Assembly (NCBI GenBank): GCA_964511015.1
Contig: CAZEDX010000001.1
Span: 75,657 to 139,656, forward strand
Origin: FEN-1099 sp964511015
GTDB taxonomy: Bacteria > Lernaellota > Lernaellaia > Lernaellales > Lernaellaceae
Reading direction: 5' to 3'
DNA: 64,000 nucleotides
Shown here piece after piece: positions 41,652 to 51,257 of the stretch; position 1 is the first letter of the stretch; every line of letters begins with the position of its first letter. Under the pieces are notes generated by a model, which did no database searches, was not told the DNA's origin, and saw nothing but the letters and a program-made list of their open reading frames with translations. The position numbers and the translations under genes were made by a program.

Positions 41652-44612
41652 GTGAAAACAATATCGGAGACTGGAATAGAACTATCTGCGGCCGTCCTCG
41701 AGGCTTTTCCCGCATATATTTTTGTTTACGATCTAGAGCGGAATCGCACGGTATTCATTAACCAACACATTTCCGATCTCATCGGCTATTCCCTCGAGGA
41801 AGTAGCGGCTATGGGTTCCGGGCTCTTCGTCCAAGTAGCACATCCAGATGAGGTGCCGCGTCTCTACGCCAGCCTCGAAAGACTGGCCGCCATGCCTCAA
41901 GGAAAAAGCCAATTGTTGGGATACCGGGTCAAAGACCGGGATGGCACATGGCGCCGTCTGGTGACCTGGGCGACGCCGCTTGCCCGAAAGTCCCCTGAAC
42001 AAGCAAGCACGATCCTGGTGGTGGCGTTTGATGCCGAGGTACAGAAGCGGGCAATGAGCGCTACCTTGAGCGAGAATGAAGCCAAGTACCAGGCGATCTT
42101 CCATCGTGCGCCATTGCTGATGGCCATTGCTTCGTTGGATGATGGACGCTGTCTAGCCATTAATGACCGCTTTATTGAGGTCACCGGCTATTCTCGCGAA
42201 GAAGTAATCGGCAAAACCTTGATCGAAATGGGCTGGCTGACTTCGACAGGCAGAGCGCCGATTGAAGACTTGTTTCGCGAAAAGGGCCGGATGGAAAGGA
42301 TCGAGGTCGACTGGCAAGCTCCCGACGGACGAACACTGAGCTTTCTGGCCAGCGGCGAGGTGTTTACGATCGAAAGCCGCCCATTGGTCCTCTTCTTTGC
42401 GCAGGACGTTACCTCGGAAAAGGCGGCTCGCCAGGAGCGGCAGATTACGATTGAACTGCTGCGAATGATCAACAGCGCAGGCGACCGCGATGACTTGTTA
42501 CGATCGGTATTGCGATTTCTGCAGCGCCAGTTTGATTGTGAGGCCGTTGGAATCCGTCTGCGCAAAGGAAACGATTATCCATATTTCGAAACCTCAGGAT
42601 TTGACGATGACTTCGTTCGGGCTGAGAGCCGACTGTGCGCGATAGAGGATAAAGGCGAGCTGATTCTCGATGCCAGTGGAAACCCGCTTTTGGAGTGTAT
42701 GTGTGGCAACGTTCTGACCGAGCGCACCGATCCGAATCAGCCGTTCTTCACCGCCCGCGGCAGTTTCTGGAGCAACAGCACCTCTGCGCTGCTGGCTGGC
42801 ACGACGGAGGCCGAACGGCAGAGCCGCACGCGTAACCGCTGCAACGGCGAAGGCTACGAATCGGTGGCCCTGATCCCTTTGCGGTCGGGCGGGAAGACAT
42901 TTGGACTGATCCAGTTCAATGATCGCCGCAAGAACCGCTTTACGGCACAGTCTATTGCCCTGCTCGAAGACTTGGCGGATCACCTCGCCACTTATCTGGC
43001 GAAATGTGAGGCCGAAAACGCCCATCGGGCGAGCGAAGAAAAATACCGGCAGTTGTTTGAAATGGAGTCGGACGCCTTGTTCATGGTTGACAGCACGGAC
43101 GGGAGAATCATTGAAGCCAATCTGGCGGCGGAGCGCCTTTACGGCTATACGCGCGATGAGTTACTGTCAATGAAAAACACGGATCTCTCCGCCCAACCCG
43201 ATGAGACTCGGAAAGCGATGATTGAGCACCAGGAGAAGGTTCCGTTGCGTTACTATTACCGTAAAGATGGAACGATCTTTGCCGGTGAAATCACCGCGCG
43301 TCACCATGTCTGGCAGGGAAAGCCGGTGATGATTTGCGCGGTTCGCGATATCTCCGAACGATTGCGGTCGGAAGAAGCTTTGGCCGATCGTGAGCGGATG
43401 TTCGCCACGCTGATCGCCAACCTGCCGGGTTTTGTCTATCGCTGCCAAAACGATCGCGACTGGACGATGATATACATTAGTGACGGCTGTCTGGCGGTCA
43501 CCGGCTACCGTCCAGATGAATTAATTGATAACCGATCGATCGCTTTCAATGACATTATCCGTCCGGATTATCGGTCTGCCTTGTGGGACAAATGGCAGGA
43601 AACGCTCGATCGGCGTGGCGTTTTCGAAGAGGAGTACCCGATTATAACCAAGACCGGGGAAACAAGGTGGGTTTGGGAGCGGGGGCGAGGGATTTTCGAT
43701 GAAAACGGAAACTTGCGTTTTCTCGAAGGTTTTATCACCGATGTCACCGAGCGCAAACATGCCGACGAATTGTTGCGTGCCAGTGAAGCCAGACTTCGAG
43801 AGGCCGAAAAGAACGCGCACATTGGAAATTGGGAATGGACCAGGGCGACGGGAGAACTCTATTGCTCGGAAGAGGTATACCGGATTGCGGGATTGCCCAG
43901 AAACCAATCCCTGACCATTGCTTCGCTGCGCGATACTCTCGACCATAACACATTGGCGACTATTCGATCTGAAGTCTACAAAAGCATTAGGGAAAAAAGA
44001 AATCTGGGTATCGACATTTATGTCCGACGGCCAGACGGAAGTCGGCGCGCAGTATATGTGCAAGGCTTTTTGCAGGTCGATCAAACCGGTCATGTTCAAG
44101 GCATTGTAGGTACGATACAGGATGTGACCGACCGCAAGGCGGTTGAAGAGGTCTTGCGCGACCGCGAACAAAAACTTACAGAACAGAACGTCTTACTCGA
44201 ACAGAAAACCGCGGCGCTTCGTGAGCTGATCGAGCAATTCAAAAGCGGAAAGAACGAGGTCGAAAGGCAGGTCGGAGCTAAAATCAACGAGATTGTTTTT
44301 CCACTGATACATCGTGCCAAGGAAAATCTGACACCGAGTGCAATGAAGGCGGTTATAAATACGCTTGAGAATAGTTTGCATGACATTTCCAGATCATTGG
44401 ACGTGGGAATTGGAGAAAAGATATCATCACTAAGTCGCCGTGAAAAGGAAATCTCCTACCTTGTTAGAGAAGGGATGTCATCGAAGGAAATAGCTGAGAC
44501 TCTTGGCATTTCTTACCGAAGTGTGACCACTCACCGCAGGAACATCCGCAAGAAGCTAGGTTTGGTGGCGAAGAAGATAGATTTGGGCGCTCACCTAAGC
44601 CGTGGAAAGTAA
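41652..44612 (+). CDS. Multi-PAS/GAF regulator with LuxR-type DNA-binding domain
   Basis: 986 residues from GTG 41652; no strong SD. Two N-terminal PAS/PAC units (about 10-265), a GAF-like domain (about 270-455), three more PAS units (about 460-835) and a coiled coil (about 840-915) precede a C-terminal GerE/LuxR helix-turn-helix: LSRREKEISYLVREGMSSKEIAETLGISYRSVTTH. There is no HisKA, HATPase or receiver domain and no TM segment, so it is a soluble one-component sensor that binds DNA itself. LuxR proteins with this PAS-HTH form are frequent in Desulfobacterota. The target may be the neighbouring redox or signalling genes (inference from position). Confidence 0.9.
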   Translation: MKTISETGIELSAAVLEAFPAYIFVYDLERNRTVFINQHISDLIGYSLEEVAAMGSGLFVQVAHPDEVPRLYASLERLAAMPQGKSQLLGYRVKDRDGTWRRLVTWATPLARKSPEQASTILVVAFDAEVQKRAMSATLSENEAKYQAIFHRAPLLMAIASLDDGRCLAINDRFIEVTGYSREEVIGKTLIEMGWLTSTGRAPIEDLFREKGRMERIEVDWQAPDGRTLSFLASGEVFTIESRPLVLFFAQDVTSEKAARQERQITIELLRMINSAGDRDDLLRSVLRFLQRQFDCEAVGIRLRKGNDYPYFETSGFDDDFVRAESRLCAIEDKGELILDASGNPLLECMCGNVLTERTDPNQPFFTARGSFWSNSTSALLAGTTEAERQSRTRNRCNGEGYESVALIPLRSGGKTFGLIQFNDRRKNRFTAQSIALLEDLADHLATYLAKCEAENAHRASEEKYRQLFEMESDALFMVDSTDGRIIEANLAAERLYGYTRDELLSMKNTDLSAQPDETRKAMIEHQEKVPLRYYYRKDGTIFAGEITARHHVWQGKPVMICAVRDISERLRSEEALADRERMFATLIANLPGFVYRCQNDRDWTMIYISDGCLAVTGYRPDELIDNRSIAFNDIIRPDYRSALWDKWQETLDRRGVFEEEYPIITKTGETRWVWERGRGIFDENGNLRFLEGFITDVTERKHADELLRASEARLREAEKNAHIGNWEWTRATGELYCSEEVYRIAGLPRNQSLTIASLRDTLDHNTLATIRSEVYKSIREKRNLGIDIYVRRPDGSRRAVYVQGFLQVDQTGHVQGIVGTIQDVTDRKAVEEVLRDREQKLTEQNVLLEQKTAALRELIEQFKSGKNEVERQVGAKINEIVFPLIHRAKENLTPSAMKAVINTLENSLHDISRSLDVGIGEKISSLSRREKEISYLVREGMSSKEIAETLGISYRSVTTHRRNIRKKLGLVAKKIDLGAHLSRGK

Positions 44613-44910
44613 CGTTACCAACATAATAGATGTTGCTTCTGCCAATCGAGAACCAAGAGTGTTCGACGAGGTGCGTATTTTTCATACGTATACACGACGT
44701 ACTTTTTAGGCATCGATATCTTGTCGTTCTCCGTCGATAACATTTTGTATCTTGGGGTAAAAGCGGTTGTGGTTGGATCTGAGTCCAGTAACCAGCAACC
44801 GCCGGGCACGAAGCAGGACAGTGAAAGAGACCTAGTTGAATTCGACAGCTCCTGAAAAATGTGGCGGTCGTTGGGTATCGCCCGGCAGAAAAAGCGAGAG
44901 GGAAAGGAAA

Positions 44911-45162
44911 ATGACGTATTCTCACCCCCTTCAGCAACTACTTTCCTCTTTTCTTGAGTCATTGCAGGACAACAATCAGGTTGCGGTGCTGGACAGTGAC
45001 AAAATGAGTCTCGAAAGCGACTTGGGTGCCGAGACAGGCGATTACGAGTTGAAGGAGCAGGTAGTGACGCCAAGCCGCCGAAACCGGCGCTATTACTTCG
45101 ATAAGCGACGTGCTCGGCCGGCATGGGAATGTCGGCGCATTAGGAGCCGGTGGGCACGATGA
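44911..45162 (+). CDS. Small hypothetical protein coupled to the sensor kinase gene
   Basis: 83 residues from ATG 44911, preceded by GAGGGAAAGGAAA. Its TGA overlaps the ATG of the following sensor gene (ATGA), a sign of translational coupling. The first half is mildly amphipathic (HPLQQLLSSFLESLQDNNQVAV), the second half strongly basic (SRRNRRYYFDKRRARPAWECRRIRSRW). No family recognised. The preceding 300 bases (44613-44910) show no gene. Confidence 0.45.
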   Translation: MTYSHPLQQLLSSFLESLQDNNQVAVLDSDKMSLESDLGAETGDYELKEQVVTPSRRNRRYYFDKRRARPAWECRRIRSRWAR

Positions 45163-45908
45163 ATTCCCTGCGCCCCGATCAACCGCGAGCCGTGCGGCCG
45201 ATTCTGGCGGTCGTTGTTCCGCTAGTCTTTTTCACCATTTTCGGTTTTTGGTACTACGATCGGCAGAAGGTATTGGCGGACCACACTGCGGAACGTGGTT
45301 TACGATCAATCGGACAAATGAAAGCCGAGCAGATACAACAGTGGCGCGACGAGCGATTGCACGACGCAGTGGCGATTGCGGAAAACCAGGTGGTTTCGAA
45401 CCGGTTGGCTGAGTATTTCCAGGGATCTACCGGCAGTTCATTACCGCCCGACCTGCGTAGCTGGTTGAGAACCGTTCAAGCCATCTACGGCTATGGCTCG
45501 ATTTTTTTACTCGATGCCAACCTGCGTCTGCGCTATTCATCGACGTCCGACAATTCCCACTTTGCCGTTGGTTACAAAGCAGTCGAACGGGCCATGATCG
45601 CAGGCAAACCGTCGTTGTCCGATCTTCTGTTGGATGACGAGACAGGTCATATTTTTTTCCAGCTTGTGGCGCCATTGGTGGCGACGGCCGGTTCTGACGG
45701 CGAAATCCGTGCGGTCGGGGCCTTGGTTTTCCGTATCGACCCACAAGTTAGCTTCTTTCCGATGCTCCGTGGTTGGCCTACGGTAAGCAAGAGCGGAGAA
45801 ATACTGCTGGTTCGGCGTGATGGAAACGACGTGCTGTATCTGGCCGAACTTCGATATCGCCGCACGGCGCCGCTTACATTTAAGTTGCCATTGGCACGCC
45901 AAGACTAG
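45159..45908 (+). CDS. Sensor histidine kinase, N-terminal fragment (TM and periplasmic dCache-like), ended by in-frame TAG
   Basis: 249 residues from ATG 45159 (AGGAG upstream). One TM segment (PILAVVVPLVFFTIFGFWYY) opens a dCache-like periplasmic sensor with SDLLLDDETGHIFFQLVAPL and ending LPLARQD. The TAG at 45906-45908 is in the same frame as the 1255-residue kinase frame that restarts at 45918. The usual family sequence here reads LPL..(T/Q)DLPAVMA.G, and the sequence after the TAG (PAAMAIRGKQGI) continues it exactly, so a Leu codon TTG has become TAG. Treated as the 5' half of a single gene broken by a nonsense change. Confidence 0.8.
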   Translation: MNSLRPDQPRAVRPILAVVVPLVFFTIFGFWYYDRQKVLADHTAERGLRSIGQMKAEQIQQWRDERLHDAVAIAENQVVSNRLAEYFQGSTGSSLPPDLRSWLRTVQAIYGYGSIFLLDANLRLRYSSTSDNSHFAVGYKAVERAMIAGKPSLSDLLLDDETGHIFFQLVAPLVATAGSDGEIRAVGALVFRIDPQVSFFPMLRGWPTVSKSGEILLVRRDGNDVLYLAELRYRRTAPLTFKLPLARQD

Positions 45909-45917
45909 CCGGCGGCG

Positions 45918-48900
45918 ATGGCCATAAGAGGAAAGCAAGGCATTTTGCGGGGAAACGACTACCGCGGCGTGCCGGTGTTGGCCGATGCGCGGGCGATTCC
46001 TGATTCTCCCTGGTTCTTGATTACCAAGATCGACCAGACCGAAGCCAATGCCGCCTTCCTGTCTTGGACCCGCACGGCCTTGTTCGCTTTGTCCGGATTG
46101 GTCATGGCAGTTCTTTGTTCGACGGCCTATTGGTGGAAACGGCGTGAGGTCGATTTTCAACGGCAGGAGATCGAGGCGCAAAAGGCCCGCCGTTTTCTGG
46201 AGGAGCGGTTCGAATCTCTGCTTCGTTACGCCAACGACATCATTGTGGTAACCGATTGCCGGCAGACTATCCTGGAGGTCAACGAGCGAGCGTGCGCCGC
46301 CTATGGCTATTCGCGGGACGAGATGTTGGGGCGCTCGATGATCGAGTTTCGCGCGCCGGAGGTGCGCGATGAGGTCGAGTTGCGTATGCGTCGTTTGGCG
46401 GGTGATGCGGGCACCGTCTTTGAAACCTTGCACCAGCGAAAGAACGGCGAGACTTTTCCGGTCGAATTGAGCGTTCGCCGGATGCGCGTTGGCGACACCA
46501 TTCTGTATCAACAGATTGGCCGTGACATTACCGATCGCAAAAGGATGGAGAACCAGCTTCGCGATCGTGAAGAACGGCTGAAGCTAGCGCTCGCTTCAGG
46601 TCGTTTTGGCGTTTGGGATTGGGAGATCCCAACGGACGAGTTGTTGTGGGATGACCGGATGTTTGAACTCTATGGCATCCGGCGAGACTCCTTCTCAGGG
46701 TCTCACAAAGCATGGAGGGGCGGACTGCACCCCGATGACGCGGCCGAAGCTCTCGAAGCCGTGCGCGCGGCGATACGCGGTGAGCGTGAATACGACACGG
46801 AATTCCGCGTAGTTCACCCAGGTGGAACGATCCGAACGCTTCGGGCGCACGGTACAGTGTTGCGCGACCAGAACGGGCGTGCGGTTCGCATGATCGGCAT
46901 CAATCAGGATATTACTGAGCAGAAGGCTGCGGCGGAATTTTTGCGAGAAAGCGAAGAGCGCTTCCGGGCGGCCTTCCGGATGAGTCCAGACGCGGTTTGT
47001 ATCACTAGCCTTACCGATGGTTGCTATGTGGCGGTCAACGATGCGTTTACGGAGATCAGCGGGTATGAGTGGCACGAAATCGTCGGCCGCTCCTCGCTCA
47101 ACCCGTCGATATGGGCGGATCCGGCCGATCGCGATCGGATTATTGCTTTGTTGCGAGAACATCGCCAGGTAAGAAACTTCGAGGCAAAATTCCGCACAAA
47201 ATGCGGTCAAATCATCGATGGTTTGATATCCGCTCGCGTTCTGATGATCGCCGGCGAGCCGCACATCCTATCGGTGACGCGTGATGTCACAGAAATCAAG
47301 AACGCCGAAATGGTTTTGCGGCGGGAGCAAGAGCGGGCGCAACGCTATTTGGACCTGGTGCGTACGATTATCGTTCAGCTTCAGCCTGACGGGACGGTCG
47401 GCATGATCAATCAGGCCGGCTGTGAAATCCTCGGTTTCTCCGAAGAAGAAATCGTCGGTCAAAATTGGTTCGACCGCTTTATTCCGGAATCAATACGGGA
47501 CGAAATGCGATTTGTTTTCGATAGCTTGATGGAAGGCGAGATAGAACTGGCAGAATACCATGAAAATGTCATTCGGCGACGCTATGGCGAAGAACGATTG
47601 ATCGCCTGGCACAATGTCGTCGTTCGCAATGAAAACGGGCAGATAGCCGGTATTCTTTCTTCCGGCCAGGACGTCACCGAACGCAAGCTTGCGGAAGACG
47701 CGCGGCGCGAGAGCGAAAATCGCTATCGCAGTCTTTTTAACAGCATGCTGGAAGGATTTGCCGTTCAAGAAATGCTGTTCAATGAAGACGGCGTTCCTTG
47801 CGACTATCGCTTCTTGGCGATCAATCCGGCCTTTGAACGCTTGACCGGACTGACTGCCGACATCATCGGCCGCACGGTGCGTGATGTGATCCCGGATATC
47901 GAACCTCTCTGGATCGAACGCTGTGGTAACGTAGTGGTTGGTGGGCAACATTTGGAATTCGAAAGCCAATTTGCCCCCTTGGGACGTCTATTCCATGTGA
48001 CCGCGTTCCGCAATGCGCCAGGGCAGTTCGCCTGCATTCTCGAAGACGTCACCGAACAGCGGAAGATGGAACAGAACCTCAGGCAGAGCGAAGTCAAGCA
48101 CCGCACGTTACTTGAGGGAATTCCTGATTTGGTGATGCGTTTGGACCGAAACTGCCGGACCTTGTTCGTTTCCGCCAATGCTGCCGAACTGATTGGACGA
48201 TCGGCCGAAATGATGCTGGGCCGAACCTGTCACGAGTCGGGCATGCCGGATGAAGTCTGTTCGATGTGCGAGAATAACGTCCAGCGGGTATTTGCCGATG
48301 GACGATCGGTGGAAACAGAGTTCGAACTTACGGTCGGCGAGGAGCGGCGGGTGTTCGATTGGCGATTGTTGCCCGAACGAGGTGAAGATGGCCAGGTCCA
48401 GGCCGTGTTGAGCATTAGCCGCGACGTGACGCAGCGAAAACAATTGGAAGCTGAACGCGAAACGATGCAGGCGCAACTCGTACAAAGCCAGAAACTGGAA
48501 GCGGTCGGAACGTTGGCCGGCGGCATCGCGCATGATTTCAACAACATCCTTGGCGCCATCATGGGCTACACCGAGATGGCGCTGATGGAAACAGTGGAAG
48601 GAACGAGTGTTAACGAAGAACTAAAGGCTGTGCTACAGGCCTCGCGACGAGCTTCATCGTTGGTCAAACAGATCTTGTCTTTCAGTCGCCGCAATCGGCA
48701 GGAGCGCGCACCAATGGCCCTTTCGGTCGTGGTCAAGGAAGCCTTGCACCTGCTGCGGGCAACCCTGCCTTCCACAATTCAATTCCGGCAAACGATTTCC
48801 ACCGAAGGACCGGTGTTGGCGGACGGTGTGCAGATGCACCAGATTATCGTCAATTTGTGCACGAATGCCGGGCATGCCATGCGCGAACATGGGGGCACTC

Positions 48901-49685
48901 TCGAGGTGTCCCTCGATGAAACGGAACTGGATGCCATGTTCATCGCCGAAAACGCCCCCTTGGCTTCTCCAGGCCGGTTCGTTTGCCTGACCGTTCGTGA
49001 CACCGGCTGTGGCATGCCGCCAGAGGTTAGGGAACGCGTGTTCGAGCCTTTCTTTACCACCAAGGCCAATGGTCAAGGTACCGGCCTGGGGCTGTCGGTG
49101 GTTCATGGCATCGTGCGCAGCCATGGTGGGACGGTGACCGTCACCAGCGAAGTCGGAAAGGGAACGACTTTCCAGGTCTATTTACCACGACACCACAATG
49201 GGGCAGAGGCGGAAGAAGAGGAGCGCCAAACGTTTCGTCCGGGCAGCGAGCGGGTATTGTTTGTCGACGACGAGCGGACGCTGGTCGATCTGGCCAACCG
49301 TGGGCTAAGCAAGCTAGGCTATCAAGTTGCCGCTTTTACCGACAGCCGAAGAGCACTGGCTTCTTTCGCCTCCGATCCGGATTCCGTGGATTTGGTGATC
49401 AGCGACGTGACGATGCCGGATATGCCGGGGGACGTTTTGGCCCGTGAGATGGCAAAAGTGCGTCCAGACGTGCCCATCATTCTGTTGACCGGGTACACAG
49501 ATCGGATTACGCCCGAAACGGCCGAGGAGATGGGAGTGACACTGGTGCACAAACCACTTGTGATTTCCGATCTGACTCGCCACATTCGTTCGATTTTCGA
49601 CCGGCGCTCGCCTAAGAACCGCCGCCCGGAAGCAATGGTGATTGATCTCAGAGATGTCAGTTCGCGGGAGGGAACCAATGGGTAA
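45918..49685 (+). CDS. Hybrid sensor histidine kinase, main part (rest of sensor, TM, PAS repeats, HisKA, HATPase, REC)
   Basis: 1255 residues, in frame with the fragment 45159-45908. It starts inside the dCache domain (RGVPVLADARAIPDSPWFLI), then TM2 (residues about 52-74), six or so PAS/PAC units (about 90-830, each ending DITDRK/DVTERK-like), HisKA with GGIAHDFNNILGAIMGY, HATPase with NLCTNAGHAM, DTGCGMP and GQGTGLGLSVVHGI, and a receiver with LFVDDE and LVISDVTMPDMPG. Without the N-terminal TM and half of the sensor, a product starting at 45918 would have a damaged input domain. Its stop overlaps the sigma-54 activator by eight bases; the two should form a two-component pair. Confidence 0.88.
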   Translation: MAIRGKQGILRGNDYRGVPVLADARAIPDSPWFLITKIDQTEANAAFLSWTRTALFALSGLVMAVLCSTAYWWKRREVDFQRQEIEAQKARRFLEERFESLLRYANDIIVVTDCRQTILEVNERACAAYGYSRDEMLGRSMIEFRAPEVRDEVELRMRRLAGDAGTVFETLHQRKNGETFPVELSVRRMRVGDTILYQQIGRDITDRKRMENQLRDREERLKLALASGRFGVWDWEIPTDELLWDDRMFELYGIRRDSFSGSHKAWRGGLHPDDAAEALEAVRAAIRGEREYDTEFRVVHPGGTIRTLRAHGTVLRDQNGRAVRMIGINQDITEQKAAAEFLRESEERFRAAFRMSPDAVCITSLTDGCYVAVNDAFTEISGYEWHEIVGRSSLNPSIWADPADRDRIIALLREHRQVRNFEAKFRTKCGQIIDGLISARVLMIAGEPHILSVTRDVTEIKNAEMVLRREQERAQRYLDLVRTIIVQLQPDGTVGMINQAGCEILGFSEEEIVGQNWFDRFIPESIRDEMRFVFDSLMEGEIELAEYHENVIRRRYGEERLIAWHNVVVRNENGQIAGILSSGQDVTERKLAEDARRESENRYRSLFNSMLEGFAVQEMLFNEDGVPCDYRFLAINPAFERLTGLTADIIGRTVRDVIPDIEPLWIERCGNVVVGGQHLEFESQFAPLGRLFHVTAFRNAPGQFACILEDVTEQRKMEQNLRQSEVKHRTLLEGIPDLVMRLDRNCRTLFVSANAAELIGRSAEMMLGRTCHESGMPDEVCSMCENNVQRVFADGRSVETEFELTVGEERRVFDWRLLPERGEDGQVQAVLSISRDVTQRKQLEAERETMQAQLVQSQKLEAVGTLAGGIAHDFNNILGAIMGYTEMALMETVEGTSVNEELKAVLQASRRASSLVKQILSFSRRNRQERAPMALSVVVKEALHLLRATLPSTIQFRQTISTEGPVLADGVQMHQIIVNLCTNAGHAMREHGGTLEVSLDETELDAMFIAENAPLASPGRFVCLTVRDTGCGMPPEVRERVFEPFFTTKANGQGTGLGLSVVHGIVRSHGGTVTVTSEVGKGTTFQVYLPRHHNGAEAEEEERQTFRPGSERVLFVDDERTLVDLANRGLSKLGYQVAAFTDSRRALASFASDPDSVDLVISDVTMPDMPGDVLAREMAKVRPDVPIILLTGYTDRITPETAEEMGVTLVHKPLVISDLTRHIRSIFDRRSPKNRRPEAMVIDLRDVSSREGTNG

Positions 49686-51066
49686 GGTATTGATTATCGA
49701 CGACGATCCGAACTACAGCGTTATGTTGTCCCGTTACTTGGCAAAGAAAGGGCACTGTTGGGCGCTCGCTAGTTGTATATGTGAGGGACTGCAAACGGTT
49801 CTCTCGTTTGAACCTGATGTAGTCTTCCTCGACGTCAATTTGCCCGATGGAAACGGGCTTTCGACGATCCGCAACCTGGCCGATGCACCAAGCCGTCCGG
49901 AAATCATTATCTTGACTGGATATGGAGACCCCGACGGCGCCGAAATCGCAATCCAGAGCGGCGGATGGGAATACATTTGCAAAGCCGATTCGCTGTCGGT
50001 CATCGATCAGCCGTTACAACGGGCATTGGAATACCGAAGCCAAAAGGAGATGAACATCGCCGCTCCCGTCGATCTCGGTGCGATAGTGGGGCAAAGTGCG
50101 GCCATGAAGCCGTGTTTCGAACAGATCGCACACGCCGCGCGGGTAGATGCGAACATCTTGATCACCGGCGAATCGGGAACCGGTAAGGAACTGGTGGCCC
50201 TCGCGATTCATAAGAACAGTCGCCGTAACAAAGGCAGTTTCGTGGTCGTGGACTGTGCAGCGTTGCCCGAAAGTTTGGTGGAGAGCATGCTTTTTGGTCA
50301 CCAGAAAGGGGCATTTACCGGCGCCGTGGAATCTCGTGTGGGCCTAGTCGAGCAGGCGGACGGCGGCACGTTGTTCTTGGACGAAGTCGGCGAAATGCCG
50401 CTGGTGATCCAAAAGGCTTTTTTGCGTGTTTTGCAGGACGGCAAGTTCCGCCCCATCGGAAGCAATCGCGAAGTCCAAAGTCGTTTCCGGCTCATCGCTG
50501 CCACCAACAAGGATCTCGACAAAGCGGTCGAGTTGGGGACCTTCAGGGCCGATCTGTTGTTCCGACTGCGAGCCCTGGCCATTCATCTTCCACCGCTGCG
50601 AGAGCGTGGAAAAGACATTTGGGAAATCAGCCGCGACGCGGTTGCCAAAATCTGCGCGCGTGAAGGCGTCGAAGAAAAGACGATTTCCCCCGCATTCAAC
50701 GAGGCATTGGCACGGTATCCTTGGCCGGGAAATGTCCGTGAATTGCAACATGCGCTTGAACACGCGGTCGCGGCAGCGGCGCATTGCAGTACGCTCTATC
50801 CGGTGCATTTGCCGACGGCCATTCGCTCGTTCATTGCGCGTGCCGCTATTGGGACCAAACCCCAGGCTGTCGCCATGCGGGCGGTTGCGACCGACGGGGT
50901 TATTCCCACCTTGCAGCAACACCGCGAAGAAAGCACTAGACAGTACCTCGAAGAGCTGATGAACGCCGCCGGTGGCGGCGTAGCCCGGGCTTGTGAGATT
51001 TCGGGCTTGTCACGATCCCGCCTTTACGCGCTTTTCAAGGAGCATGGATTTAGCCGCTCCCATTGA
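49678..51066 (+). CDS. NtrC-family sigma-54-dependent response regulator
   Basis: 462 residues from ATG 49678, which overlaps the kinase stop and follows GGGAGGG. Receiver (1-120): VLIIDDDPN and VVFLDVNLPDGNG (phospho-Asp). AAA+ domain (about 135-370): Walker A GESGTGKELVA, sigma-54-contacting GAFTGAVESR, Walker B TLFLDEVGEMP, and RLIAATNKDL. C-terminal Fis-type HTH: GVARACEISGLSRSRLYALFKEHG. Activates RNA polymerase holding sigma-54. Two sigma-54-type promoters lie within 800 bases downstream, before the pseudo-receiver gene and before cheW, making these likely targets. Confidence 0.95.
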   Translation: MGKVLIIDDDPNYSVMLSRYLAKKGHCWALASCICEGLQTVLSFEPDVVFLDVNLPDGNGLSTIRNLADAPSRPEIIILTGYGDPDGAEIAIQSGGWEYICKADSLSVIDQPLQRALEYRSQKEMNIAAPVDLGAIVGQSAAMKPCFEQIAHAARVDANILITGESGTGKELVALAIHKNSRRNKGSFVVVDCAALPESLVESMLFGHQKGAFTGAVESRVGLVEQADGGTLFLDEVGEMPLVIQKAFLRVLQDGKFRPIGSNREVQSRFRLIAATNKDLDKAVELGTFRADLLFRLRALAIHLPPLRERGKDIWEISRDAVAKICAREGVEEKTISPAFNEALARYPWPGNVRELQHALEHAVAAAAHCSTLYPVHLPTAIRSFIARAAIGTKPQAVAMRAVATDGVIPTLQQHREESTRQYLEELMNAAGGGVARACEISGLSRSRLYALFKEHGFSRSH

Positions 51067-51079
51067 TCACACTACTAGT

Positions 51080-51119
51080 AACACATCGGCCGGCTGCGAA
51101 AACCGGCCGATCGTGTTTT
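51080..51119 (+). terminator. Rho-independent terminator after the sigma-54 activator
   Basis: AACACATCGGCCGG (51080-51093) pairs with CCGGCCGAT-C-GTGTT (51103-51117, one bulged C) around loop CTGCGAAAA, followed by TT. It separates the kinase/activator unit from the sigma-54-driven genes. Confidence 0.75.
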
Positions 51120-51239
51120 GACCCGCCAAGTGTCCTGATTCCGAAACCAGTCTTGTTGTGCAAGACGCATGAATCGGCACCCACTGTCGTTTTTGTTTTC
51201 AAGTTCTTGAAATTGCAGCCAATCGCCCACAGATGGTTT

Positions 51240-51254
51240 TGGCACGCGTCTTGA
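51240..51254 (+). promoter_or_regulatory. Sigma-54-type promoter (-24/-12), copy 1
   Basis: TGGCAC-GCGTC-TTGA matches the sigma-54 consensus TGGCAC-N5-TTGC at all but the last base. It is preceded by TTT. The predicted start is near 51266, which would exclude ATG 51258 and favour ATG 51270 or 51279 for the following gene. A near-copy occurs at 51860. Confidence 0.7.
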
Positions 51255-51257
51255 TAC

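Noticed and set aside
45906..45908. Recoding of TAG (for example as pyrrolysine) in the sensor kinase
   Set aside because: TAG ends several intact genes here (41326-41328, 21454-21456, 55381-55383), so it is an ordinary stop; a TTG to TAG change explains the sequence.
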